A stretch of 64,000 nt of DNA from CAIVVT01 sp963823095 (lineage in GTDB: Bacteria > Acidobacteriota > Terriglobia > Bryobacterales > Bryobacteraceae), in NCBI GenBank assembly GCA_963823095.1, contig CAWGKI010000006.1, positions 372,001 to 436,000 of the forward strand, written 5' to 3'. Numbering within the stretch: position 1 is the first letter of the stretch; the number at the start of each line of letters is the position of its first letter. Below, one piece after another: positions 17,275 through 26,551 of the stretch. The notes under the pieces were generated by a model. It was not told the DNA's origin. It ran no database searches and saw nothing but the letters and a program-made list of their open reading frames with translations. The translations under genes and the position numbers were made by a program.

Positions 17275-18537
17275 TCACGATCTCACGAGCTGGTGCTTCT
17301 TCACCCACTCCGGGTCGAGGTCGGCCCCGAATCCAGGACCGGTCGGCACCTTGATCTTCCCGTCGACAACCTTCAACGGGGATGTCTTGCACTCGAAGCG
17401 CACGTTGGTCTTGAATGTCTTGAATTCGTGGTGAGCGCCGGCGTTCGGAACCGCGGAAACGAACTGCATGTCGTACAGGAACCCGAGTCCCCCGCCCGAC
17501 ATATGCGGCACGATGCTCTTGCCGAACGCCGCGGCCATGCGCGCTACCTTCATCGACCGGATCAGCCCTCCAAAGTAGTAGTTGTCCGGCTGAACGATAT
17601 CGATGCCGTCATTCCCGATCAGCCAGCGGAAACCGTAAAAGCTGTTGTCCTGCTCGCCATTGGCAATCGGGATGGTGAGCGCGTCGGCGACCTGTTTGAT
17701 CTCCTCGATGTGGTCGAACATCACGGGCTCTTCGAAGTACGCGTACTTGTATTCTTCCAGCAGTTTGCCGACGCGGATGGCTTCGGGAACCGAGTAGAAG
17801 CCATTCGAATCGGCATAGATCGTCATCTTGTCGCCGAACGTTTTACGCACGAGGGGGATCATCTTCTCGGTGCGTCCAGGAGGGCCGACGGCATACATAT
17901 CCGTCGTCATGAACATCAGCCCGCCGATCTTGATCTTCAGAGCGCGAACGTCATATTCCGCCACAGCGCCCTCGATCAATTTGAGCGATTCCTCCACCGG
18001 CTTCTCGCGCCATTCCGTGGCCATGTAGACGCCGACTTCGCGGTTGTGGATCTCTCCAATCAACTCGCCGACCGGCTTCCGCGCCATGCGGCCTAGCATG
18101 TCCAGAATCGCGAACTCGATGGTAGCCAGGGGCAGGCCGATCGCGATTCCGTTGAAGCGGAAATTGAAGCCGTAGATGTAGACCTTCTCCAGGATCAGGT
18201 CCAGTTCGCGCGCGTCTTTGCCGATGAAAAACGGCTGCAGATTCTTCAGGAAGATTGGATACAGCGTGCTCATGGTGCTGTGCGCGACCGAAATGCCTTC
18301 GGCTCCGCCACGGGAACGAACCCTGCAAAGGTAACTGCCGTCGAAGTGAAGCAGCTCGAGGGTCTCAATGATGACCGGCGCACTGAAGAACTGTTTCTTC
18401 AGCACCGGTTGTTGCAGTATCTCGTCGAGCTTGCGGTACCGCGCACTTACCGAAGAACTGGGCGACGCATATAACGACGGGGCGGCCAGACCTCCACTCA
18501 CGGCTGCTGAAATGAACGTGCGGCGATCGGCTTTCAT
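17275..18537 (-). CDS. Mandelate racemase/muconate lactonizing (enolase superfamily) enzyme, Tat-type leader
   Basis: 420 residues; CAGGAG precedes the ATG. The leader 'RRTFISAAVSGGLAAP' suggests Tat export. Enolase-superfamily residues are in place: KxK at K201/K203 ('LKIKIGG'), metal ligands D243 ('YADSNGFY'), E269 ('FEEPVMFD') and E295 ('ANGEQDN'), and H345 ('VPHMSGGG'). That set (KxK plus His on barrel strand 7) is typical of MR-subgroup racemases and acid-sugar dehydratases. It probably abstracts an alpha-proton from a sugar acid. Substrate unknown. Confidence 0.87.
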   Translation of the reverse strand: MKADRRTFISAAVSGGLAAPSLYASPSSSVSARYRKLDEILQQPVLKKQFFSAPVIIETLELLHFDGSYLCRVRSRGGAEGISVAHSTMSTLYPIFLKNLQPFFIGKDARELDLILEKVYIYGFNFRFNGIAIGLPLATIEFAILDMLGRMARKPVGELIGEIHNREVGVYMATEWREKPVEESLKLIEGAVAEYDVRALKIKIGGLMFMTTDMYAVGPPGRTEKMIPLVRKTFGDKMTIYADSNGFYSVPEAIRVGKLLEEYKYAYFEEPVMFDHIEEIKQVADALTIPIANGEQDNSFYGFRWLIGNDGIDIVQPDNYYFGGLIRSMKVARMAAAFGKSIVPHMSGGGLGFLYDMQFVSAVPNAGAHHEFKTFKTNVRFECKTSPLKVVDGKIKVPTGPGFGADLDPEWVKKHQLVRS

Positions 18538-18694
18538 GCTTCGAACTCCTGAGTTTACTGGCGCTTAGCGCTCAGGCAGGCCGCGGCAATACCTCGCCCG
18601 GCGGCCACGCCCGCAATCACGCCAAATCGCCCTCAGCCTATCACGTCGCCGCGCCACCGGACACAGCCGCGAAGGGCTCCAGGCGAAGGAAGAT

Positions 18695-20170
18695 TCAATG
18701 TATGTTTCCCTTCGCCGCTTCAATCTTCAGCTTATTTGGAGTCTCCGGCGGGCGTTCGCTGAAGCCGATGTCTACTGAAGCGTTGCGGCCGAATTGTACT
18801 TCCGCGCCGCGGGCAACCACCGTCGAGAACACGGACCAGGCCAGGCCATAATAGCCCAGCGCCGCGCCGACGTTCGGTGAAATCTGCGCCAGTCCCGTGC
18901 CCAACAGTCCCAAGCCCATCCCGCCGCCCACTGTTCTGCCGCCCACGTTGGAACTCTGGCCCGTTCCGACATGGTTTCGTCCGGCGTCCGTGTCGCCCGA
19001 TCGCTGGGTAATCAACAGCGCCAGCGCGGTATTCAGAAAACGAGTCTTAGATTCCGTCGCGCGGACGGTCCCTTCTTCATCCACCTTGACCGTTCCATTG
19101 CCGCCCTCCGCCGCGGTAAGGTTCGCTCGCGTCTTGAACTGCAGGCTCGTCGTTTCCCTCACTTGTTCCTGAGCTGGAGCCGGCGTCGATGTCGAGCGCT
19201 GCAATTCCGACACCTGCGGCGGCAAATCGACGCTCTGGAAGTTGAACAGCAGGCGCCCGCCCCGGTGGAACCAGCCGGCCCGCTTGGCCAGCACCACCAC
19301 TCCTTCCAGGCGCGTTCCTTCCGGCAGAACCAACTTGTGCCCAGCGGCGTACAACGGTTCCAACAGGGCTGCTTCCACCTTCTCGCCCTTCTTCGAACGG
19401 CTCGAATCGAGCGGCGTGAGCAGCCGCGCGTGGCCGACGCTTCCGGCCAATGGCTGCGACCCTAACAGAGCCAGGGATGACCCATTCACGACCTCGGTGC
19501 CGAAGTCGAGGGGTTCGCTCAACTCGGCGTCGAAGCGCGTTCGGCTGCGCACAAATTGCGGATGGTAAGGTAGTTTGGACAGCAGGAAGTCCTCCAGTTT
19601 CTCCATCTTGTCCGGGCCGCGCACGAGGTCTGGAATGCTCATCACCCGGTCGATCTGGGCATTCACCTGATCCTTGGCTGTCTGCCCGGCCTTACCCAGT
19701 ACACTTCCAGGGTTCTTCGGTGGAGACTGCTTGCGCTGTTTCGGTTGCTTCAGAGGATACAGGGAGTTTAGTCCCAGGCTCTCGGCGGTATGCAGTTGGA
19801 CCTGGCGTCCATCCGGCAGCACCGCTTTGGTGAATTCGACCTTTGCGCTTCGCAGTGGAGTGAAATCCCCGCCCAGGATGGCCCGCGCCCGCATCCATTT
19901 CGAAACCGGCTGAACACTGCTTACGCGGCCCAGAACCTGCGTCCCGGCCGGAATCACCTCGTGATCGAACGCATAGACTGGCGCCAGAACCTTAGCCTCA
20001 ACGGGCGCGTCCCGGCGCTTCGGGATACGTTTCGTCAGGTACAGCCGAAGGGGCGAGCCGGCGGGAACTTGCAGCGGCGTGGTTTGATCCCCGACGCCAC
20101 CCTGATCGGGTGGGGCTGCCAGAACGGCAGCGGCAGTACACAGAAATATCCCAGCAAGCCTTGCATCCAT
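18695..20170 (-). CDS. Exported TrbI-like two-module protein, unknown function
   Basis: 491 residues from the ATG at 20170, chosen for the AAAGGG just upstream and the signal peptide 'MDARLAGIFLCTAAAVLAAP'; an in-frame start 54 nt earlier adds an implausible leader. Two copies of one module can be seen: 'LAPVYAFDHEVIPAGTQVLG' and 'EPLYAAGHKLVLPEGTRLEG'. The 'PxGTxLxG' turns resemble TrbI/VirB10-type beta-barrels, but the conjugation-specific parts are missing. The C-terminus is Gly-rich with a hydrophobic stretch. Probably a periplasmic or envelope protein of Acidobacteria; role unknown. Confidence 0.65.
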   Translation of the reverse strand: MDARLAGIFLCTAAAVLAAPPDQGGVGDQTTPLQVPAGSPLRLYLTKRIPKRRDAPVEAKVLAPVYAFDHEVIPAGTQVLGRVSSVQPVSKWMRARAILGGDFTPLRSAKVEFTKAVLPDGRQVQLHTAESLGLNSLYPLKQPKQRKQSPPKNPGSVLGKAGQTAKDQVNAQIDRVMSIPDLVRGPDKMEKLEDFLLSKLPYHPQFVRSRTRFDAELSEPLDFGTEVVNGSSLALLGSQPLAGSVGHARLLTPLDSSRSKKGEKVEAALLEPLYAAGHKLVLPEGTRLEGVVVLAKRAGWFHRGGRLLFNFQSVDLPPQVSELQRSTSTPAPAQEQVRETTSLQFKTRANLTAAEGGNGTVKVDEEGTVRATESKTRFLNTALALLITQRSGDTDAGRNHVGTGQSSNVGGRTVGGGMGLGLLGTGLAQISPNVGAALGYYGLAWSVFSTVVARGAEVQFGRNASVDIGFSERPPETPNKLKIEAAKGNIH

Positions 20171-21156
20171 GGCCCTTTGACGTCGATGATACTCCGAGCG
20201 AGTACAGGCTTCCAGCATGGTCACAGTGTTCTACGCAGACGGCCCCGGCGGAACGGCGCGCATCAGTCATCAACACCCGCGGCATTCAATGCGCCACGCA
20301 CGCACCAGCGACAGGGATGCGCTGATCGGCGTTCGCGGCGTAGCACCAGCGGACCGGCAAATTCCATTTGGGCGCGCTCTGCGCACGGATCGATCCTGCG
20401 AGGACGCATGCTAGGCCTAGCAGGGGAATGACATCGGCTCCGCGGAAGGTCGCCAACAACATCTGACAGGCCGGGACGGGAGACATGGCTCAGGATTATA
20501 CACTGTGATTTCGAGACCCGACCGGTGATTTTCGGATGCAATGATTGCCCCTCTCCCGGCAATTCTTTCCGGGCAGGCTTTGGTAAGAATTACGCGACCT
20601 GGCGCTTCAGCCGGTCGCGCCGCTTGCCGCACGGCCTGAGCAATTTCGGTCATTCGGCCACGAACCGAGGACGCTAATGCCTGAGATGGGCTAGGGTGAG
20701 TGCAGCCCGCGGCTCAGCGGGAATGGCGCTGATCGTGCGAGGGCCAAAGTACGCGCGCGCCACACCGCATCGCTTACGAACGGCCAAGGGTCCGCGCTGC
20801 TCGAAGCGCCGGGCGCACCGGCGGGTGCCTCAACTGCCGAGTGAAGTTGGGCATCTACGTGCATGTTTTGTACCTCACACGCCAGCTCTTTCGGCGCATG
20901 CTCCTCCAGCCTGCGCCTGGGTATCCGGTCGGCGTTTGTTGTGAGGCGCGACTCAAAAGTGAGAAGTGGCGCGCACTCCTCCGCCCGGCCGGCTATGCGC
21001 TGACGAGTTGAGTCAAATTCGGCGACAGTGCGACAGGTACAGGACGCGATGTGTCAGCCACAGTACGGCCCTATCCAGGCAACTTGAACGGGGCTGTCGG
21101 GGCGGAGGATGAGAGCAAGAGATTATGGCCAAATCAGTAACCTGGAGGATTTATCG
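20171..21156. other. Long interval without a supported gene
   Basis: About 1 kb between the TrbI-like gene and the Cys-rich small protein. Short open frames are present on both strands, but they are Arg/Pro-rich, lack ribosome-binding sites and resemble nothing. No RNA gene, hairpin with a T-tract or repeat was recognised. It may hold promoters for both neighbours or a decayed gene. Confidence 0.5.
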
Positions 21157-21447
21157 ATGCGTCGCTTCAGCGTTGTGACGAATAACACGCGCATGTACCT
21201 GGTGGGCCTGGCGGACTGGTTGTGCGGTTGCCGGCACCGCAAAACTACCATGCCCAGAACTTCGCGGCCGAACCTAACCCCTGGCGGAAATCAGAGCGCG
21301 CAGGAGGAAACCTACATCGTTTGCCTGGAGTGCGGAAAGCACTTGGCTTACAACCTGCGGACCATGAGCGTCGCCAAACGATGGTCGGGAGTAATGCGAC
21401 CTCAGATGGGCGCAAGAGCGCAGCCGGACGCCGGACGCAGCATGTAG
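21157..21447 (+). CDS. Small Cys-rich (zinc-ribbon-like) protein
   Basis: 96 residues from ATG 21157, with CTGGAGG 9 nt upstream. Two Cys pairs are visible: 'WLCGCRHRKT' near 26-35 and 'IVCLECGKHLAYN' near 57-69, the layout of a four-Cys zinc knuckle. There is no signal peptide or membrane segment. The C-terminus is basic. No family was recognised; a small metal- or nucleic-acid-binding protein is possible. It stands alone between noncoding stretches. Confidence 0.55.
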   Translation: MRRFSVVTNNTRMYLVGLADWLCGCRHRKTTMPRTSRPNLTPGGNQSAQEETYIVCLECGKHLAYNLRTMSVAKRWSGVMRPQMGARAQPDAGRSM

Positions 21448-21683
21448 AACTGACCGACGCGCTTCACGGAACCGCCGATAGAGTGCGAACATCCGGCCAA
21501 GCGGTTGCCTTACTGCTTGGCCGTGCCAAACTGTTTGCTCGCTGCCTCTGCCTGCCCGATCGATTCCGAAGGAGTCCCGAGCAGCTCGTGGACGTGCGCG
21601 TGCGGGGGCTGCTGGGCTGCCGGAACGGCGTTTCGCCCCGGCCGAACTCAGCGCCGCGCTTCGACACGCCGTAGGATTGAAAG

Positions 21684-22334
21684 ATGTCACTGTCTTTCTT
21701 CCTCCGAATCGCATGCACCGCAGTGCTCGGAATCTTCCTGCTTCCAAACCCGGCCCCGGCGGCCGACTGGACCAATATCCTCCCAGACGAAAGCCTGAAG
21801 GGCTGGACCCGTATTCCCATCCCGCCCGTGGACGGCCTGAAGCCCAAGCTGCAGTGGCGTGTCGACACCGAACAGAAGACTCTGGTGTGCACCGGTGACG
21901 GGGGTCACGAGTGGCTCCGCTACGACCAGGAACTCGGCGATTACGTGCTCCAGGTCGAATGGCGATTCACTCCCAAGACGGAGGAGCCCAAGAAGTACAA
22001 CAGCGGCGTCGGCGTGCGCTTGTCGAAATTTGGGGAACTGTGGGTTCAGGCCCAGACTGGACTCGCCGGCGGCTACCTGTTCGGAACCAACCTCTCCGAT
22101 GGAGCAATCAAGTCCTTCAATCTGAGCAAGGAGATGAAGGAGAATCGCGTGAAGCCGGCCGGCGAATGGAATCTCTATGAGATCCGGGTGCAGGGCGACA
22201 AGATCACGCTGTCGGTGAATGGCATGGTGGTGAACGAAATCGGTGGAATCGCTCTGCGCCGGGGTTACATCGGCCTGGAAGCGGAAGGCTACGAGGTCAC
22301 GTTCCGCAACCTGAAGCTGAAGCCGCTCGATTGA
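21684..22334 (+). CDS. DUF1080 (3-keto-disaccharide hydrolase-like) secreted protein
   Basis: 216 residues with a Sec signal peptide (hydrophobic 'ACTAVLGIFLLPNPAPAA'). The start of the mature part, 'WTNILPDESLKGWTRI', is the DUF1080 opening, followed by concanavalin-like strands 'YVLQVEWRFTPK', 'NSGVGVRLSKFGELWVQAQ', 'EWNLYEIRVQGDKITLSVNG' and 'GYIGLEAEGYEVTFRNLKL'. Some members hydrolyse 3-keto-glucosides; others only bind sugars. Its abundance in Solibacteres fits the oxidoreductase-rich surroundings, where Gfo/Idh enzymes could supply 3-keto-sugars. The exact substrate is inferred only. Confidence 0.88.
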   Translation: MSLSFFLRIACTAVLGIFLLPNPAPAADWTNILPDESLKGWTRIPIPPVDGLKPKLQWRVDTEQKTLVCTGDGGHEWLRYDQELGDYVLQVEWRFTPKTEEPKKYNSGVGVRLSKFGELWVQAQTGLAGGYLFGTNLSDGAIKSFNLSKEMKENRVKPAGEWNLYEIRVQGDKITLSVNGMVVNEIGGIALRRGYIGLEAEGYEVTFRNLKLKPLD

Positions 22335-22397
22335 CCAGGTGTGCCACGGCTGCGTCGAACGGACCCGATTCGTAGCCTGTCGTGAAAACCGAAAAGC

Positions 22398-22412
22398 CGC
22401 TCATTATGAGCG
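22398..22412. terminator. Perfect palindrome, possible terminator after DUF1080 gene
   Basis: CGCTCAT-T-ATGAGCG lies 63 bp after the DUF1080 stop and is followed by ATTTTCAAAAAAT. The 7-bp stem with a single-base centre is too tight for a classical terminator loop, so it could equally be a protein-binding dyad. The rest of the 22335-22680 interval shows no gene. Confidence 0.3.
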
Positions 22413-22680
22413 ATTTTCAAAAAATACCGGCAATAATACTTCTGACTGACCCAACGTGGAGGAAGCAGGCCTTCCTACGTTAGCGTCGACGAGCGAATGC
22501 TCATCCTCACCCCAGTGCGGATCCCGCCAATGAGCTTGCAAAATTTTGCACAACATTTTGCCGCTTTCCGCGCAATTCTCTGTTGATAACCGTGGACCGA
22601 CATGTTACCTTAGGGTTAAGAGAGGCCCGAGTTGGGGTCTACTCATGTTTGCGAGGAGAAAAGGGAATCAGGTTGCGACA

Positions 22681-23014
22681 ATGTCTGAAATAATGAGCGA
22701 ACTGCCGTACATCGACCCCAAGATCGAACATCTGGGTGTCAGCCAGCTTCGCCAGATGGATGGGAAAAGCATCCGGTCAAAGAACGGGAAGGCACTTCTC
22801 ATCCAGGATCACAACGAGCCGATCGCCGTATTGCTTTCTTATGAGCAATATCGTCCTCCAAGAAAAAATGAGGGCAGTGATGAACACGATGGAAATGTTC
22901 ACAGACGGAGGAGAGGCTAAGTTGTTTCTTAGTGCCCTGAGTGATTTCTCAAAGGGCAAAAAGCGATCGCTTGGTGACATCCGAGCTGAATTGGGCGCCG
23001 ACCCACAACGTTGA
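22681..23014 (+). pseudogene. Phd/YefM-type antitoxin, apparent +1 frameshift
   Basis: Residues 1-57 read in one frame from ATG 22681 ('HLGVSQLRQMDGKSIRSKNG', 'IAVLLSYEQY'), the Phd/YefM DNA-binding fold ending in the family 'aVLlSyeqY' strand. The frame then runs into unrelated sequence and stops at 22920. Omitting C22852 continues as 'VLQEKMRAVM' and on to 'KKRSLGDIRAELG', ending at TGA 23012-23014 exactly where the toxin begins. The repaired protein of about 110 residues is normal for the family. Either the antitoxin is broken, or one base is a sequence error. Confidence 0.7.
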
Positions 23015-23019
23015 ACCAA

Positions 23020-23583
23020 ATGGAGGCAGCTTTGGACGAGAGGTATTCAGTCGAGCTAACAGAGATCGCAGAAGCTGCCTACAAGACCTACTACAATGCG
23101 GCGGAGCCGCATGTGCGTAAGGGTGACACCAGTCATCCTGCCGTCAAGCAGCTCCGCCTTATCGATGAGTGCCTAGACAAACTAATCCCACACAATCCGC
23201 TAGACCCAGCCCGAGCGTTGGCCGGTAATCTGGCTGGTATTTTCAGAGTTTCGAAGGGGAGACTCCGGATTTGTTATATTGCCAACAAGGGCCGCCATCT
23301 TATCGTTATCCTCTACATTTCGGAGACCCTCAGGAAGGACGGCGACAAGCATGACCCCTATCGGATCTTCACAAATATGGTAATGTCTGGCAAGATACGA
23401 TGCAGGTCGCACCGTCGAGCTTATCAGCCCGGCACGTCAATGAACTTACAGCGAGGGCTTCCCTGGCGGCGTACTTGCGACGCGTTGCTCGAGGATGCGT
23501 CTCAAGGGATCGCCGTATTGACGAGGACCGTTCGGATCCGTCGGTCTTTCGAGCCGTATCGGCGGATGGAAACGATACGGTAA
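23020..23583 (+). CDS. RelE/ParE-superfamily toxin, C-terminus apparently frameshifted
   Basis: The start is ATG 23020; a TTG at 23011 would overlap the antitoxin stop. 'RYSVELTEIAEAAYKTYYNA' is followed by 'LRLIDECLDKLI', 'GIFRVSKGRLRICYIAN' and 'RHLIVILYISETLRKDGD', the RelE/ParE beta-hairpin layout with basic residues near the active face. As read, the frame runs 47 residues beyond the natural end into the next gene. Dropping A23395 gives 'SGKYDAGRTVELIS' and a stop at 23443 that overlaps the next ATG (ATGA). It probably cleaves mRNA or poisons gyrase; the two activities cannot be told apart. Confidence 0.72.
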   Translation: MEAALDERYSVELTEIAEAAYKTYYNAAEPHVRKGDTSHPAVKQLRLIDECLDKLIPHNPLDPARALAGNLAGIFRVSKGRLRICYIANKGRHLIVILYISETLRKDGDKHDPYRIFTNMVMSGKIRCRSHRRAYQPGTSMNLQRGLPWRRTCDALLEDASQGIAVLTRTVRIRRSFEPYRRMETIR

Positions 23584-23680
23584 TTTTCTATCCGGCCGAC
23601 GACTACGCCGATACATGCGCATCGGTCACGTTGGCTATCAGAAGTGCGCCCACTAGTGGCTATGCTGGAGGCCGGAGCAA

Positions 23681-24461
23681 ATGAAGGATGTCTTCTTGTG
23701 CTGTCGGCAGCCCGCGAAGCAATCCTCCAGATCTTGGCAGCAGGTTCCAGCCGGTCTCACTGCCGTCCGCGGAATGACGATCGTTCAAGGCATTGACCCA
23801 GATGCTGCTTCCCAGGAAGATCAACGAAGCTGCGGAAAGCTATTCCTCGGACAACCCGATCGGCCGGAGGCTTATAGCATCCAAGCAGGAGCAAGCGAGT
23901 TTGAGACTGTCCTTGAGGCTGAACTTCAGAACCTGAGTATCTACCTAGTGTCGCAAAAGGGGACCCATTCTACTCCTGATCTGATCGAGCGTGCCGAGAT
24001 AATGTTTTCCCCGGCGATCCGCGAAAGCCTTCCTCCGTCCGCAATCACCGATATTAGGCTGGCCGGGAGATGCCTAGTCCTCGATAATCCAACCGCATCG
24101 GTATTTCACATGCTCCGGGCGCTAGAGAGCGTAATGGCTGTCTACTTTGAATGCGTCACTGGTAAGAGAATTCCTACCAGAATGCGTAACTGGGGAGTTT
24201 ATCTGAAAGTACTTCAAAAGCATCCAGATCACTCGCCGCGTGTGGTCGCGTTCCTGGATCACATTCGTGACAGTTACAGAAACCCAATCCTCCATCCTGA
24301 TGTCAGTCGTGAGCGAAGACGATGCGGAATCGCTACTGAATGTTGCCGGCAGCGCGATTCGGATGCTTGTACTTGAAACCAAGAGCGTTCAAGAAAAGGC
24401 GAAATCTCTGCCGCTTTCGTTGGGGATGCTGTCAGCTATTGGTGGCATGATAAAACCATAA
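23681..24461 (+). pseudogene. Conserved protein downstream of the toxin, HEPN-like, frameshifted
   Basis: The clear coding part spans about 23880-24461: 'FETVLEAELQNLSIYLVSQK', 'TASVFHMLRALESVMAVYFE', 'MRNWGVYLKVLQ' and 'VVAFLDHIRDSYRNPILHPD'. Omitting C24308 joins 'HPDVS' to 'VSEDDAESLLNVAGSAIRML'. The all-helical pattern with an R-x-x-x-x-H-like end (RNPILHP) resembles HEPN-type proteins, which is a family guess. The start is unresolved; an ATG at 23440 overlaps the corrected toxin stop, and 23444-23680 has no single continuous frame. It may be a third gene of the toxin-antitoxin operon. Confidence 0.5.
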
Positions 24462-24644
24462 AGCCCGCCACGTTTGACGAAGGCCCGCAGTCGTTCGAAA
24501 GCTTCCTCAACGCAACATAGGGCCTGCTATCGGTCCCCCGCGTTGAAATGCAGCGGCGAGAGACTGAATACAAAACACAGGTTGCAACCGCAACGCTGCC
24601 CAGCCTGTTGTAAGCGTCATACGGGCCGTGAAATACTGTGGGCC

Positions 24645-25872
24645 GTGCATAGACGTGGATTCCTCACTACTCTCGCTGCCGGCGCGGTGAGCCGCCTGCT
24701 GCCCGCCCAGGCCGGCCTGGAATGGAAGACGCCTCCACCCGCCGGGATGCCCCGTAGCCCGCTCCGCCGCCATCAAGGGACTGCTGTTCACGGGCCGGCA
24801 TGCCGAGTACACGCATGCCGATACCTGGTATCCGTCCTGGGCCTCGGATGGCAACCTCTACTCGCCCTGGACCGACGGCGAGGTGAATGGCGTAAGCTCC
24901 AGTTCGTTCGGCGAGAAAGCAACCACCGGCTGCGCCAAAATCACGGGCGATTCTCCGCTGTGCGCTCACGGTGAGCGATGCCGCCGTATATACGAGCAGC
25001 GCTGTGCCGTACGGCGGCCGTTACCCCTGCGGCAGCCTGGTCCACAACGGCGTGTGGTATTACGGCACCTACTGCCTCGACGACTCCGACGGCGATCCGG
25101 GAAAAGGCCTGAATTGGGACATCCTGGGGCCGTTCGTCGGCTTCCGCCATTCCACGGATTTCGGCAAGTCGTGGACTCAGACGCCTTGCACTCCCGCCGC
25201 GCCCCTGTTCGCGGAACCGAGCCAAGCAGGACGGTCCGGTTAAAATCGGCGCGCCCCATTTCGTCGATTTCGGCCGCAATTTGCAGCATTCCCCCGACGG
25301 CAAGGCTTACCTGGTCGGCCACGGAGCAGTCGCGAACGACCCTTCTCCCCGCCCCATGGGCGCCAATCTGAGTTGGATTACCGGCGACCAGATCTACCTG
25401 GCGCGCGTCGACGCCGTCCATCGCCAACATGAACGACCGCTCCAAGTACGAGTTCTTCGCCGGCCGCGACCGCAGGGGGCGCGCGGTCTGGTCGAACGAT
25501 TTCGAGAGAATCCAGCCGATCTTCGAGTGGAACAACAACGCGGGCTGCGTGACGATGACTTACAACGCGGCGCTCAAGCGATACCTGATGTGCGTCACCG
25601 ACGGTACGAACACCATCGAGAAGTTCAACACATATTTGCTGGAGTCCGAGTCGGTGTGCGGGCCATGGAAGCTCGTGGAGTATCTGAAGGCATTCGGCGA
25701 ACAGGCGTACTTCGTGAACATCCCCTCGAAATTCGTGGCCGCCGATGGCCGCACGCTCTGGTTGATGTACGCCGCCAATTTCTCGAACGGCAATAAGAAC
25801 TGGCCGCATCACGAATCGAAGCCCGCCGGCAGCCGTTACGGCATGTGCCTGCAGGAAGTGCGCCTGCTGTAG
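24645..25872 (+). pseudogene. Tat-exported sialidase-like/beta-propeller protein broken by four apparent +1 frameshifts
   Basis: One coding sequence is spread over three frames. GTG 24645 opens a Tat leader ('HRRGFLTTLAAGAVSRLLPA'). Frame changes near 24756, 24966, 25223 and 25413 then connect 'IKGLLFTGRHAEYTHADTWY', 'YGGRYPCGSLVHNGVWYYGT', 'KIGAPHFVDFGRNLQHSPDG' and 'YEFFAGRDRRGRAVWSNDFE', ending 'CLQEVRLL' at 25872. Each is repaired by removing one base. The 'FRHSTDFGKSWTQTP' Asp-box-like segment suggests a sialidase-type propeller. Whether the gene is truly dead or mis-sequenced is open. Confidence 0.62.
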
Positions 25873-26004
25873 CAGGGGCTCAGGCTACTTTCTTCCCAAA
25901 TCCTCCGGTCCATGTCCACAAACAGGGGGCGGCGAGCGTTTCCCAATTTGAGAGCATGATCCTGGCAGCTTTCTCAAAGGGGCTAACGGGGGAGAAAGGA
26001 TTCC

Positions 26005-26551
26005 ATGAACGATCGGCAGCAGGAGTATGAGCGGCTGATTGCGCCCATCGAGGGCCAGATGATGCGTGCCGTGTGGCGCATCACTCAGCGATCCCGACGA
26101 CACGGAAGACGCGTTCCAGGAAGCGTTGCTTACCATCTGGAAACGCTGGGACCGCATTAAGAAACACGCGAACCCGCACGCGCTGGTGCTGCATATTTGC
26201 ATCAATGCGGCGCACGACCTGCTGCGGCGCAAAGTGCGTCAGGGAAAGTGGATCGAAGCGAGCGCCATCCCGGCGGACATCGCGGATTCCACGGCGTCCC
26301 CAATGCAAGACTTGTCCGCCGCGGAACAAGATGCCGAGGTGCTCTGGGCCATCGGACTTTTATCGAAGAACCAGGCGCAAGCAATTCTGATGCACGCCGT
26401 GGAGGAAATGCCTTACGGCGATATTGCGGCGGCTCTGGATTGCCGCGAGGTGACCGTACGCAAGCATGTCGCGCGCGCCCGCGCCAAGTTGCGTACCCTG
26501 CTTTCTCATTTGATTCCGGCAATGCGCAAGGAGGAAGGTAGCCATGCCTGA
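26005..26551 (+). CDS. ECF-family RNA polymerase sigma factor, apparent +1 frameshift near N-terminus
   Basis: ATG 26005 follows GGGGGAGAAAGGA and encodes 'YERLIAPIEGQMMRAVWRIT' (sigma region 2 start). Omitting C26086 joins it to 'SDPDDTEDAFQEALLTIWKR', the region 2 motif that binds core polymerase and the -10 element. Region 4 follows as 'LLSKNQAQAILMHAVEEMPY' and 'DIAAALDCREVTVRKHVARA'. As read, translation stops early, and an internal ATG (26066) would miss part of region 2. The stop overlaps the next gene by 8 nt. Its partner is the membrane protein downstream. Confidence 0.78.

Noticed and set aside
20696..20944. 82-residue open frame in a gene-poor interval
   Set aside because: Ser/Arg/Pro-rich, no ribosome-binding site and no recognisable motif.
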